From Candidatus Roseilinea sp. (GTDB taxonomy: Bacteria; Chloroflexota; Anaerolineae; J036; Brachytrichaceae): 64,000 nucleotides of DNA. Where the stretch lies: NCBI GenBank assembly GCA_026003755.1, contig BPHV01000002.1, positions 706,521-770,520 of the forward strand, given 5' to 3'. A program made the position numbers and the translations under genes. Shown in pieces: positions 19,350-27,252 of this stretch (positions within the stretch are counted from its first letter, which is position 1; every line of letters starts with the position of its first letter). The notes beneath the pieces are model-generated. The model was not told the DNA's origin. It saw nothing but the letters and a program-made list of their open reading frames with translations, and ran no database searches.

Positions 19350-20069
19350 ATGACACTACTCGAGCTGAAAGACGTCCACACCTACTACGGCAACATCCAC
19401 GCCCTCAAAGGCATCTCGCTATCGGTCGAGAAAGGCGAGATCGTCACGTTGATCGGGTCGAACGGCGCCGGAAAGAGCACCACGCTGCGGACAATCTCCG
19501 GACTGCTGACGCCGCGCCACGGCGAAATCTTGCTGGAGGGGCAGCGGATTGACCACCTGCCGGCGCACGAGATCGTCGCCCGCGGCGTGTTGCAATCCCC
19601 CGAAGGGCGGCGCATCTTTCCCCGGCTGACGGTGCGCGAAAACCTGGAGATGGGCGCCTATCAGCGTCGCGACGCCGACGGCGTCCGACAGGATATGGAG
19701 CGCGTGTTCACGCTCTTCCCGCGCTTGCGCGAACGCATCAATCAGCGCGGCGGCACGCTCTCCGGCGGCGAGCAACAGATGCTCGCCATCGGCCGAGCGC
19801 TGATGGGCCGGCCGCGCGTGTTGTTGCTCGATGAGCCTTCCATGGGGCTGGCGCCGGTGCTCGTCGAGCAAATCTTCAACATCATCCAGGAGATCAACCA
19901 GCAGGGTACGACTATCCTGCTGGTGGAGCAGAACGCGCGCCTGGCGCTGGGCATCGCCCACCGCGGCTACGTGTTGGAAACCGGCCGGATCACGCTCTCC
20001 GGCGAGGGTAAGCGCCTGCTCGACGATCCGCGGGTGAGAGCTGCCTACCTGGGTGAATCGGAACACTGA
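19350..20069 (+). CDS. livF: Branched-chain amino acid ABC transporter ATP-binding protein LivF
   Basis: A 239-residue ATPase from the ATG at MTLLELKDVH; a GTG 15 nt upstream is a weaker choice. Seen: Walker A GSNGAGKSTTLR, signature LSGGEQQMLAIGRALM, Walker B LLLDEPSMGLAP, and VEQNARLALGIAHRGYVLE. The motif VLQSPEGRRIFPRLTVREN is the LivF hallmark. It completes the liv importer with LivJ, LivH, LivM and LivG; the gap of about 107 nt from livG carries a small hairpin. Confidence 0.95.
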   Translation: MTLLELKDVHTYYGNIHALKGISLSVEKGEIVTLIGSNGAGKSTTLRTISGLLTPRHGEILLEGQRIDHLPAHEIVARGVLQSPEGRRIFPRLTVRENLEMGAYQRRDADGVRQDMERVFTLFPRLRERINQRGGTLSGGEQQMLAIGRALMGRPRVLLLDEPSMGLAPVLVEQIFNIIQEINQQGTTILLVEQNARLALGIAHRGYVLETGRITLSGEGKRLLDDPRVRAAYLGESEH

Positions 20070-20096
20070 CGTGAGCGACTACCGAAGGTCGCCCCG

Positions 20097-20438
20097 CTAT
20101 GCAGGCGCTTGCGCCAGATCGGCGATGATGTCATCGGCGCCCTCGCAGCCGACTGATTCGCCAGCGCGCTGCGGATGCCACTCGAGGCCGAGGTGATGCA
20201 CCTTGCCCACCGCGGGGTGCGACTCGAGGAGGCGTGCCACGGCCCAGGCACGGGCATTGTGCCGCGCCATGCGCAGCCCGTAGGTCAGCAGGCCGCGCGC
20301 AAACGACCGCATCCGCATCGCCAACGGTCCCCTTCGGGCCACATCATCTTGCCACACAGTCCAGGACTCGCCGCCGTGCGCATCCTTAAGCGCCATGAAC
20401 AGCGCGTAATCCTCCAGCCAACGTTTGCTCTTCAGCAT
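20097..20438 (-). pseudogene. Chimeric remnant: MalQ piece fused to a Cys/Met-metabolism PLP enzyme piece
   Basis: The open frame of 113 codons is made of fragments of unrelated enzymes. Residues about 1-37 (WLEDYALFMALKDAHGG) match 4-alpha-glucanotransferase (MalQ). Residues about 45-92 (GLRMARHNARAWAVARLLES, then HHLGLEWHPQ) match the middle of cystathionine gamma-synthase/O-acetylhomoserine sulfhydrylase-type PLP enzymes. Residues about 93-113 (SVGCEGADDIIADL) match the extreme C-terminus of the same family, with roughly 80 residues missing between. None of the pieces holds a full active site. It looks like a deletion scar that happens to stay in frame. It is convergent with livF. Confidence 0.75.
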
Positions 20439-20557
20439 TCCTCATTGGGTGAAGCCGAACACCGCTCGACCTTCCCATAGCGCATTCCTCGCGATGATGA
20501 TGTGCGATGTGATTGTGACCTAAACGCATGGCTCCGGCCGCCCTGCCTCTAGAGCGT

Positions 20558-20635
20558 TAACCACCTTTTTAAAGCCTGTTTACGCCGGCCTAACCACTTT
20601 ACCTCTACCTTTGGTTATCCTCATCGGCGTAACCA
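20558..20635. promoter_or_regulatory. Repeated TAACCA boxes upstream of the DUF5666 gene
   Basis: TAACCA occurs at 20558, 20591 and 20630 in direct orientation and once inverted (TGGTTA) at 20612, in the 100 nt before a secreted protein gene. The spacing of the first two (33 nt) is close to three helical turns. This could be a regulator binding array, but no match to a known operator is claimed. Confidence 0.35.
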
Positions 20636-20660
20636 ACATTACACTGATGGAGGATAACAG

Positions 20661-21191
20661 ATGAATCGCTTTATCAAGGTATGTGTCGCCGGTATCGCGG
20701 CTTTCGCGCTAGCACTGATCGCCTTGCAACCGGCTTTCGCCAAGCACAATAACGGCAACTTTAAGTTCTACGGCACCGTGCAGAGCCTGCCGGCCGGCCT
20801 GTACGGCGCATGGGTGGTGGATGGCCGCACCGTCAACGTCGGCCCCGGCACCGCGATCAAGCAGAAATACGGCCCCATAGGGGTGGGGTCCTACGTAGAA
20901 GTGAAAGGCTGGTTACAGCCGGACGGCTCGGTGAACGCCACGAAGATTGATGTCAAGCGCGGCAACGGCGGCGGGCCTGGCTACTATACGAAGTTCTACG
21001 GCGTGGTGCAAAGCCTGCCGGCCGGCCTGTACGGCGCATGGGTGGTAAACGGCCGCACCGTCAACGTCGGCCCCGGCACTGTGATCCGGCAAAAGTACGG
21101 CCCCATCGGCGTCGGCTCGATCGTCGAAGTGAAGGGCTACCAGCAGCCGGACGGCTCAGTGAACGCCACAAAGATTGAAGGCAAGCGATAA
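20661..21191 (+). CDS. Secreted DUF5666 protein with duplicated domain
   Basis: A 176-residue exported protein. Residues 1-27 form a signal peptide (FALALIALQPAFA, cleavage likely after AFA). Two nearly identical domains follow at residues 35-101 and 111-176, each starting KFYG and containing LPAGLYGAWVV, GRTVNVGPGT, KYGPIGVGS, VEVKG and LQPDGSVNATKI, joined by a glycine-rich linker. This matches the DUF5666 OB-like fold found in secreted bacterial proteins of unknown role. A GGAGGA ribosome site precedes the ATG. The adjacent two-component system raises the possibility of an envelope-sensing link, but that is only proximity. Confidence 0.82.
   Translation: MNRFIKVCVAGIAAFALALIALQPAFAKHNNGNFKFYGTVQSLPAGLYGAWVVDGRTVNVGPGTAIKQKYGPIGVGSYVEVKGWLQPDGSVNATKIDVKRGNGGGPGYYTKFYGVVQSLPAGLYGAWVVNGRTVNVGPGTVIRQKYGPIGVGSIVEVKGYQQPDGSVNATKIEGKR
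20763..21188 (+). repeat. Internal tandem duplication of about 200 bp in the DUF5666 gene
   Basis: The copies at about 20763-20963 and 20991-21188 are nearly identical in DNA as well as protein, indicating a recent duplication or gene conversion. Confidence 0.85.
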
Positions 21192-21213
21192 GCAATATTC
21201 CCGGCGAGAGCAC

Positions 21214-21255
21214 CCAGCAGAGTGGGCAGCCTGATCGGGCTGCCCACTCTGCTGG
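21214..21255. terminator. Perfect 18-bp hairpin after the DUF5666 gene
   Basis: The arms 21214-21231 (starting CCAGCAGAGTGG) and 21238-21255 are fully complementary around TGATCG. No U-tract follows. It probably ends or protects the DUF5666 transcript before the response regulator gene. Confidence 0.6.
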
Positions 21256-21345
21256 CATGAGACACTCGATGAACATCGCAGCCTCCGATCGAGTGCGGCA
21301 CAGGCCTGACGCGGTTGCATCGCGGCCAAATGTAGGATTCTGACC

Positions 21346-22086
21346 ATGACACCCGAACATGGCCCATCCGAAAGATGCACGCAACCGCGCTCGCCGCTGT
21401 TGCAGATCATTGAGGACGACCCCACGATTGCCGAGCCGCTCGTCTTCGGCCTGGCGAAAGAAGGCTTTCAAGTCATGCACGCCAGTACTGGCGCAGAAGG
21501 GTTGGAGCAAATCGGCCAACAGCGCCCCGACCTGGTGTTGCTGGACATCATGCTGCCCGACATGGACGGCTATGAAATCTGCCGCAGGCTGCGCGCGCGC
21601 GACCCCGCCCTGCCCATCATCATGTTGACGGCGCGCGGGCAAGAGATGGAACGCGTGATGGGCCTGGAGATCGGCGCCGACGATTACATCGTTAAGCCGT
21701 TCAGCTTCCGCGAGCTGGTGGCGCGCATCCAGGTACAGCTTCGGCACGTCGGCAGGCAACCGGCCGAGACATCGTCGGCGCTCTCCATCGGCGACATCAC
21801 CCTCGACATCCAGGCCCGCCAAGCATCACTGCGCGGACAACCGGTCAAACTCAGCCAGCGCGAATTCGACCTGTTGTTGGCGCTCATGCAACATGCCGGC
21901 CAGGCGCTCTCGCGCCAAGAACTACTGGACCGGGTGTGGGGTGAGACGTGGGTGGGCAATCCGCGCGTGCTTGATGTCTATATCCGCTGGTTGCGCGAAA
22001 AGTTCGAGGCTGATCCGGCCAACCCGTGCTATCTGGAGACCGTCTATGGCTACGGCTACCGCTTCAAGTGCCCAAGCGATCGCTAA
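21346..22086 (+). CDS. OmpR/PhoB-family response regulator
   Basis: A 246-residue two-domain regulator. The receiver domain (about residues 18-135) has the acidic pair in IIEDDP, the phospho-acceptor D67 in LLDIMLPDMDGY, and the conserved lysine in DDYIVKPFSF. The winged-helix DNA-binding domain (about 148-244) has LSQREFDLLLALMQHAG, LLDRVWGE and VDVYIRWLREK-like recognition helix followed by VYGYGYRF. Its 3' end overlaps the histidine kinase gene by 41 nt, so the two are translationally coupled. The target genes are unknown; the DUF5666 gene just upstream is a candidate. Confidence 0.93.
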   Translation: MTPEHGPSERCTQPRSPLLQIIEDDPTIAEPLVFGLAKEGFQVMHASTGAEGLEQIGQQRPDLVLLDIMLPDMDGYEICRRLRARDPALPIIMLTARGQEMERVMGLEIGADDYIVKPFSFRELVARIQVQLRHVGRQPAETSSALSIGDITLDIQARQASLRGQPVKLSQREFDLLLALMQHAGQALSRQELLDRVWGETWVGNPRVLDVYIRWLREKFEADPANPCYLETVYGYGYRFKCPSDR

Positions 22087-23560
22087 ACCCAACCGGCGAC
22101 GTTTGACGCTGCGCGCCCAACTCATCCTCACCCACTGGCTCATCGTGTTCTTTGGACTGGGCGGGTTGGTGCTCTGGTCGGCGTATCGCAGTCAGGTCGA
22201 AATTATCGAAAGCGCCGAGCATGACCTAGAGATACAGAACCACCTGCTGGTCATCGTGTTGCACGATCAAATCGAGGCGACGTTAAACGGCTATCTTTCG
22301 TCTGAAACGCTGCGCGAGGAGTTGGTTCTGCACCGCGAGAACCCAGAGACGCGGATCACCGTGCTGGACGATGAGCTATTCGTGCTGGTGAGCACCGATC
22401 CGAAGGCGCCGATCGGCAAAGAGGATCAGCACATCGAACTCGTAGCTGCCCGCAACCGCCGCGAGGAACATGACATTCGCTGGGACTCCATCAGCAACGC
22501 CGAACGGGTATTCACAGCAGCGCCGGTGCTGGACGCTAACAAAGAGCCGATTGCCTACATACAACTTTCGGCGCCCATGCAACCCGTGCGCGAGCGGATC
22601 TATGCGTCTTGGAGCATGTTGGGCGGCGTGTGGCTGCTCATCACGTTGATCGCCGGCGGGATCGCCGTCATCACTGCCCGGCGCATGGCGCAGCCACTGA
22701 CCGACTTGACTCGAGCAGCGCAGTCCATGGCGCACGGCGAATTGCGCCAACAGGCTGCCATCAGCGGGCCGCAGGAAGTCGCCAAGCTCGTCGAGGTCTT
22801 CAACACCATGTCCGAGCGACTGGAACGGATGATCAACCGGCAAAAGCAGTTCGTCGCCAACGCCGCCCATGAATTGCGCTCGCCGCTCGCCGCAATGCGC
22901 CTGCGGCTGGAGATGATGCAAGCGCAGCGCTTAACGCCGGACGAGACGCCGCAATTTCTGGATGCGGTGTTGCGCTCGCTTGATCAACTGCACCACACGA
23001 TTGATCAATTGTTGATGCTCTCTGCATTGGACGAGGGCAATCATCCGCCGCTGGCGCCGCTTGACCTTGCGCCCATGCTCTATGATTTGGCCGACCAGGT
23101 GCAACCCCTGGCGCGCACGGCCAACGTCATGGTCGAGGTAGACGTGCCCCCGCACCTTCCGCCGGTGCTGGCCAACGCCGAGCAGATGCGCGTGATGGTG
23201 TGGAACTTATTGGACAACGCCTGCAAATACACGCCGGCCGGCCGACGCATTGGCGTGCGGGCCGAGGCCAAAAACGGCCAAGTGTGCGTGCAGGTGTGGG
23301 ACAACGGCCCCGGCTTGCCGCCCGACGTGCAGGCACACCTGTTCGAGCGCTTTCAACGCGGCGCGCGCGATCGCCACCGGCGCACCGGCAGCGGGTTGGG
23401 CTTGGCGCTGGTGCATGAACTGGCGCAGGTCAACCGCGTCCGAATCAACGTGGAAAGCCGGCCCGATCTCGGCACGACGTTCACCCTGTGCTGCGACGCT
23501 CACCGCGCGGATGCGCCTCGGCCGGGTTCACCTCCGCCCACCAACGCACCGCGGGGATAA
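22046..23560 (+). CDS. Sensor histidine kinase
   Basis: About 504 residues from the ATG at MATATASSAQAIAK, overlapping the regulator gene by 41 nt. Membrane segment 1 (LTHWLIVFFGLGGLVLWSAY) and segment 2 (SMLGGVWLLITLIAGGIAVI) enclose an extracytoplasmic sensor of about 135 residues. HAMP follows (RRMAQPLTDLTRAAQSM), then HisKA with the phospho-acceptor H275 in NAAHELRSPLAAM, and HATPase with NLLDNACKYTPAGR, DNGPGLP and GSGLGLALVHEL. The layout is the classical EnvZ/CpxA-like architecture. The signal is unknown. A decayed signal-peptidase fragment follows within a few bases. Confidence 0.93.
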   Translation: MATATASSAQAIAKPNRRRLTLRAQLILTHWLIVFFGLGGLVLWSAYRSQVEIIESAEHDLEIQNHLLVIVLHDQIEATLNGYLSSETLREELVLHRENPETRITVLDDELFVLVSTDPKAPIGKEDQHIELVAARNRREEHDIRWDSISNAERVFTAAPVLDANKEPIAYIQLSAPMQPVRERIYASWSMLGGVWLLITLIAGGIAVITARRMAQPLTDLTRAAQSMAHGELRQQAAISGPQEVAKLVEVFNTMSERLERMINRQKQFVANAAHELRSPLAAMRLRLEMMQAQRLTPDETPQFLDAVLRSLDQLHHTIDQLLMLSALDEGNHPPLAPLDLAPMLYDLADQVQPLARTANVMVEVDVPPHLPPVLANAEQMRVMVWNLLDNACKYTPAGRRIGVRAEAKNGQVCVQVWDNGPGLPPDVQAHLFERFQRGARDRHRRTGSGLGLALVHELAQVNRVRINVESRPDLGTTFTLCCDAHRADAPRPGSPPPTNAPRG

Positions 23561-23563
23561 TCC

Positions 23564-24000
23564 ATGATGAGTTGCCGGCCAGCACGTGCTCATCAGCCGA
23601 TTGCCCTGCTGGTTGGCGCCCCCCAACGCGGTGACATCGCTGCTGCGCGCAGCGCAACTAACCCGAGGCGCGTCACCTTTCATTGCGTGATCGGCCTACC
23701 CGGCGATGTGCTCGACATCCGCGGAGCACAGGTAACCATGAACGGCCGGCTGCTGGTCGAGCCTGACCTGCCTGAGGGGCGTGTGAGCGCGTGAACCTCG
23801 AGGTCACGACTGTCGCCCGATATCGCGCCGGCCCGGAGCGCTACTTCTTGCTCAACGACAACTGGGCCGATCTCGCCGACAACCGATCGCCGGGCGAATT
23901 CGCGCATGCCCAACTGATGGGCCGCACTTGGATCATCTGTTGGCCACCACAATCTGCCGCCGCTATAGCGCACGCCCAGCCCACCTCTAATGAAGCGTAG
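23564..24000 (+). pseudogene. Decayed signal peptidase I-like fragment
   Basis: Two successive frames together resemble a type I signal peptidase. The first (23564-23794) has RGDIAAAR, then NPRR and CVIGLPGDVLDIRGAQVTMNGRLL; the second (from GTG 23791 to 24000) has ERYFLLNDNWADLADNRSPGEF and GRTWIICWPP. The family catalytic lysine just before VIGLPGD is replaced (FHC instead of IKR), the box D GDNR reads NDNW, and the N-terminal membrane anchor with the catalytic serine is missing. It cannot be an active peptidase of the usual kind; most likely a remnant. It abuts the histidine kinase stop codon. Confidence 0.7.
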
Positions 24001-24024
24001 CACACCACACCAAGCGCGCCTAAA

Positions 24025-25785
24025 ATGGATGCATCGTTTGCGCTAACTCCGATGGCTCCACCCGACCGGACAACCCCGCTGAGTAAGATCAGCGCCCTGT
24101 GCCGCGCCATCTACGGCGATGTGCTGGGTGCAGCAGCATATGCGCGCCTCCAACAGATCATCGCTGCGCATCCCCCGCTGACGCCAAAACATTCCGCCGA
24201 ACTCACACAGCGCGACGCCATGCTGATCACCTATGGGGATCAAGTGCGCGCACCGGGCCAGCCTCCGCTTCAGACGCTGGCCGACTTTTGCGCGCGTCAC
24301 CTCACCGGCGCGATCAGCACCATTCATCTCCTGCCGTTTTATCCCTACACCTCGGATGACGGATTCGCCGTGGTGGACTATCGCACGGTTAATCCCGCGC
24401 TGGGGAGCTGGGCGGACATCGCGCGCCTGGGCGCGTCGTTCCGCTTGATGTTTGACGCCGTCATCAACCACGTCTCAGCGCAGAGCGCCTGGTTTCAGGG
24501 CTACCTGCGTGGTGAGGCCCAATACCAGGACTACTTCATCACCGTCACGGGTCGCCCCGACTTGTCGCGCGTGGTGCGTCCACGCGCCTTGCCGCTATTA
24601 ACCCCCTTTGAGACTCTGAACGGGCGGCGCATGGTGTGGACCACGTTCAGCGCTGACCAAATAGACCTGAACTACGCCAACCCGCACGTGTTGGTCGAAA
24701 TGGTGGACGTGCTGTTGTTCTACGCCGCGCGCGGTGCAGATTTCATCCGCCTCGATGCTGTCGCCTATCTGTGGAAGGAGATCGGCACCCCTTGCATCCA
24801 CCTGCCGAACACCCACCGCGTGATACAGATTTTCCGCGCTGCGCTGGATGCTGTGGCACCACACGTCCGGCTTGTCACCGAGACCAACGTGCCGCACCAC
24901 GACAACCTCACCTATTTCGGTGACGGCTTCAATGAGGCGCAGCTCGTTTACAACTTCGCTTTGCCGCCGTTAGTGCTGCACACCTTACAAACCGGAGATG
25001 CCCGCATGCTGACGCAGTGGGCCAGCACGTTGTCCTTGCCGTCCAAACACGTCACCTTCCTCAACTTCCTGGCCTCCCACGACGGCATTGGGCTGAACCC
25101 GGTGCGCGACATCCTCAGCAACCGTGAGATCCAAGCCCTGGTGGCGCGCACCCTGGACGTGGGCGGGTTGATCAGCGAAAGTCACACCCCCGACGGCGCC
25201 CGCCGCCCCTACGAGATGAATGTGAATTACCTTGATGCGCTCAGCTTCGGGGCGCGCAGCGAGGCAGAGACGATGGACCGCTTTATTGCCGCCCATGCTA
25301 TCCTGATGGCCATGCAAGGGGTGCCGGCCCTGTACTTCCATAGCCTGTTTGGGTCGCGCGGCTGGCCGGAAGGCGTGCGACAGCTCGGCCATCGCCGCGC
25401 CATCAACCGACAAAAGCTCGATCGTGGTGAATTGGAACACGCCCTGGCCGAGCCGGCATCACGCCGCACGCGCCTCTTCACCCGCCTGACCCATCTGTTG
25501 CGCGCACGCGCCAGCCACCCGGCCTTTCACCCCTGCGGGGAACAACGCATCGTCTCATGCGCGCCATCCGTATTCGCCCTGTTGCGCGCCGCGCCCGACG
25601 ACCGGGCCCGGGCGCTATGCCTGGTCAATGTGTCGGCAGAAGATCAACTCGTCCAGCTTCCCTGGCGGGCGCTATTGGGCACTAACAACGTCGTGCGTGA
25701 CCTCTTGAGCGGTGCGCGGCTAAACGTGCATGGGCCGTCCCTTGAGCTTGAACCTTATGAGGTGCGCTGGTTGTCTGTCCCTTGA
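24025..25785 (+). CDS. GH13 subfamily 18 sugar phosphorylase, candidate glucosylglycerate phosphorylase
   Basis: A 586-residue alpha-amylase-fold enzyme of the sucrose phosphorylase type. Seen: the N-terminal TIHLLPFYPYTSDDGFAVVD typical of GH13_18, nucleophile D244 in FIRLDAVAYLW, acid/base E286 in VTETNVPH, and stabiliser D353 in ASHDG. GH13_18 members use phosphate to split sucrose, sucrose phosphate, glucosylglycerol or glucosylglycerate, giving glucose-1-phosphate. The neighbouring genes include a GpgS-like synthase and a GpgP-like phosphatase, so glucosylglycerate is the most likely substrate; that is inference from context. The start could also be the ATG at 24052. It ends 32 nt before the first GT4 gene. 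Confidence 0.85.
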   Translation: MDASFALTPMAPPDRTTPLSKISALCRAIYGDVLGAAAYARLQQIIAAHPPLTPKHSAELTQRDAMLITYGDQVRAPGQPPLQTLADFCARHLTGAISTIHLLPFYPYTSDDGFAVVDYRTVNPALGSWADIARLGASFRLMFDAVINHVSAQSAWFQGYLRGEAQYQDYFITVTGRPDLSRVVRPRALPLLTPFETLNGRRMVWTTFSADQIDLNYANPHVLVEMVDVLLFYAARGADFIRLDAVAYLWKEIGTPCIHLPNTHRVIQIFRAALDAVAPHVRLVTETNVPHHDNLTYFGDGFNEAQLVYNFALPPLVLHTLQTGDARMLTQWASTLSLPSKHVTFLNFLASHDGIGLNPVRDILSNREIQALVARTLDVGGLISESHTPDGARRPYEMNVNYLDALSFGARSEAETMDRFIAAHAILMAMQGVPALYFHSLFGSRGWPEGVRQLGHRRAINRQKLDRGELEHALAEPASRRTRLFTRLTHLLRARASHPAFHPCGEQRIVSCAPSVFALLRAAPDDRARALCLVNVSAEDQLVQLPWRALLGTNNVVRDLLSGARLNVHGPSLELEPYEVRWLSVP

Positions 25786-25817
25786 GGCCCCTTTTCTATC
25801 CCTCGCATAAAGCGACC

Positions 25818-27149
25818 ATGACATCTTCCCGCGCACACCGCATCGGCTTCATCTCCACACGTTTCGCCGGCACCGACGGCGTCTCGCTGGAAACGAGCAA
25901 GTGGGCCCACGCGCTGGAAGCGATGGGCCACACGTGTTACTACTTTGCCGGCCAATGCGATCGGCCTGCCGAGCGCAGCCACATTGTGCCTGAGGCGTTT
26001 TACCGCCACCCCATCATTGACGAGATCAACCACGTCGCGTTTCAAAGCGATTGGGCGAGCCAGCCCAGGGAAGAGATCGGTCCGTTGTTTCGGGACCACT
26101 TCTCCATTTATACGCGCCCGCCCGCCCTATCGCGGCGCATCCAGGAATTGAAAGAGTATTTCAAGCAACGGCTTTACCACTTTGTGCGGGACTTCGCGCC
26201 GGAGTTGCTCATCGTCGAGAACGCGCTTACCATTCCGCTGAATGTGCCGCTGGGCCTGGCGATCACCGAGCTGATCGCTGAGACCGGCTTCCCCACCATC
26301 GCCCACCACCACGACTTTGCCTGGGAACGCCAGCGCTTCATGGTGAACTGCGTGCAGGACTACATCGCGGCCGCTTTTCCGCCTCGCCTCCCCTCCATCC
26401 GCCATGTGGTGATCAACTCGATCCAAGCCGGCGAGCTGGCCCGGCGCGTAGGCGTGACCGCTCGCATCGTCCCCAACGTGATGGACTTCGACCATCCCCC
26501 GGCCCCTGCGGACGGCTACACCAGCACGCTGCGAGCCGACCTGGGCCTGCGCGACGCTGAATACCTTTTCTTACAACCCACCCGCGTCATCCAGCGCAAA
26601 GGCATCGAACATGCCATCGAGCTGACGCGACGGCTGGGTCTGCCGGCCAAGCTGGTGATCTCGCATGCCGCCGGCGACGAAGGCACGGAATACGAGCGGC
26701 GCGTGCGGGAGTATGCCAATCTGCTAGGCGTATCCGTTTGCTTCGAGGCCGACATCATCGCCGAACATCGCGGCACCACCCCCGACGGCCGCAAAATTTA
26801 CGCCTTGGCCGACCTATACCGTCAGGCCGACTTGGTCACCTACCCATCCACCTTTGAGGGATTCGGAAACGCCTTCCTGGAAGCACTGTACTACCGCCGC
26901 CCCGTCGTCGTGAACAACTATTCCATCTACGAAGTGGACATCAAGCCGAAAGGGTTCAAGGTGATCGAATTCGACGGCTTCATCTCCGAAGCCACGCTTC
27001 ATCAGGTGCGCCAGGTGCTGTTCGATGACGCGCTGGTCGAATCCTGGGCCGAGCACAACTACCGGCTAGGACAGCGTTACTTCTCCTTCTCCGTGCTACG
27101 CCTGCGCTTGGCGGCGTTGTTGGCCGACTGCTTCGGCTATCAGTCCTGA
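25818..27149 (+). CDS. GT4-type glycosyltransferase, possible mannosylglucosylglycerate synthase
   Basis: About 443 residues from the ATG at MTSSRAHRIGFIST (a TTG overlapping the previous stop is a poorer choice). GT-B fold: the N-terminal domain holds GFISTRFAGTDGVSLETSKW, with the glycine-loop for the acceptor side; the C-terminal Glycos_transf_1 domain has PTRVIQRKGIEHAIEL and the donor-binding YPSTFEGFGNAFLEAL (E-x7-E motif). Petrotoga is known to use a GT4-like enzyme to add mannose to glucosylglycerate. The same role is plausible here given GpgS and a phosphatase in the same cluster. Donor and acceptor are not provable from sequence. Confidence 0.82.
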   Translation: MTSSRAHRIGFISTRFAGTDGVSLETSKWAHALEAMGHTCYYFAGQCDRPAERSHIVPEAFYRHPIIDEINHVAFQSDWASQPREEIGPLFRDHFSIYTRPPALSRRIQELKEYFKQRLYHFVRDFAPELLIVENALTIPLNVPLGLAITELIAETGFPTIAHHHDFAWERQRFMVNCVQDYIAAAFPPRLPSIRHVVINSIQAGELARRVGVTARIVPNVMDFDHPPAPADGYTSTLRADLGLRDAEYLFLQPTRVIQRKGIEHAIELTRRLGLPAKLVISHAAGDEGTEYERRVREYANLLGVSVCFEADIIAEHRGTTPDGRKIYALADLYRQADLVTYPSTFEGFGNAFLEALYYRRPVVVNNYSIYEVDIKPKGFKVIEFDGFISEATLHQVRQVLFDDALVESWAEHNYRLGQRYFSFSVLRLRLAALLADCFGYQS

Positions 27150-27252
27150 GCAGCAAGTCACATGGCGCTACCGCGCATTGACGCATGCGCAGAGCGCTCC
27201 CCTTCGGCGCACGCGACCATGCTAACATTGCGAAACGGCCTTCGCGCTCCAT

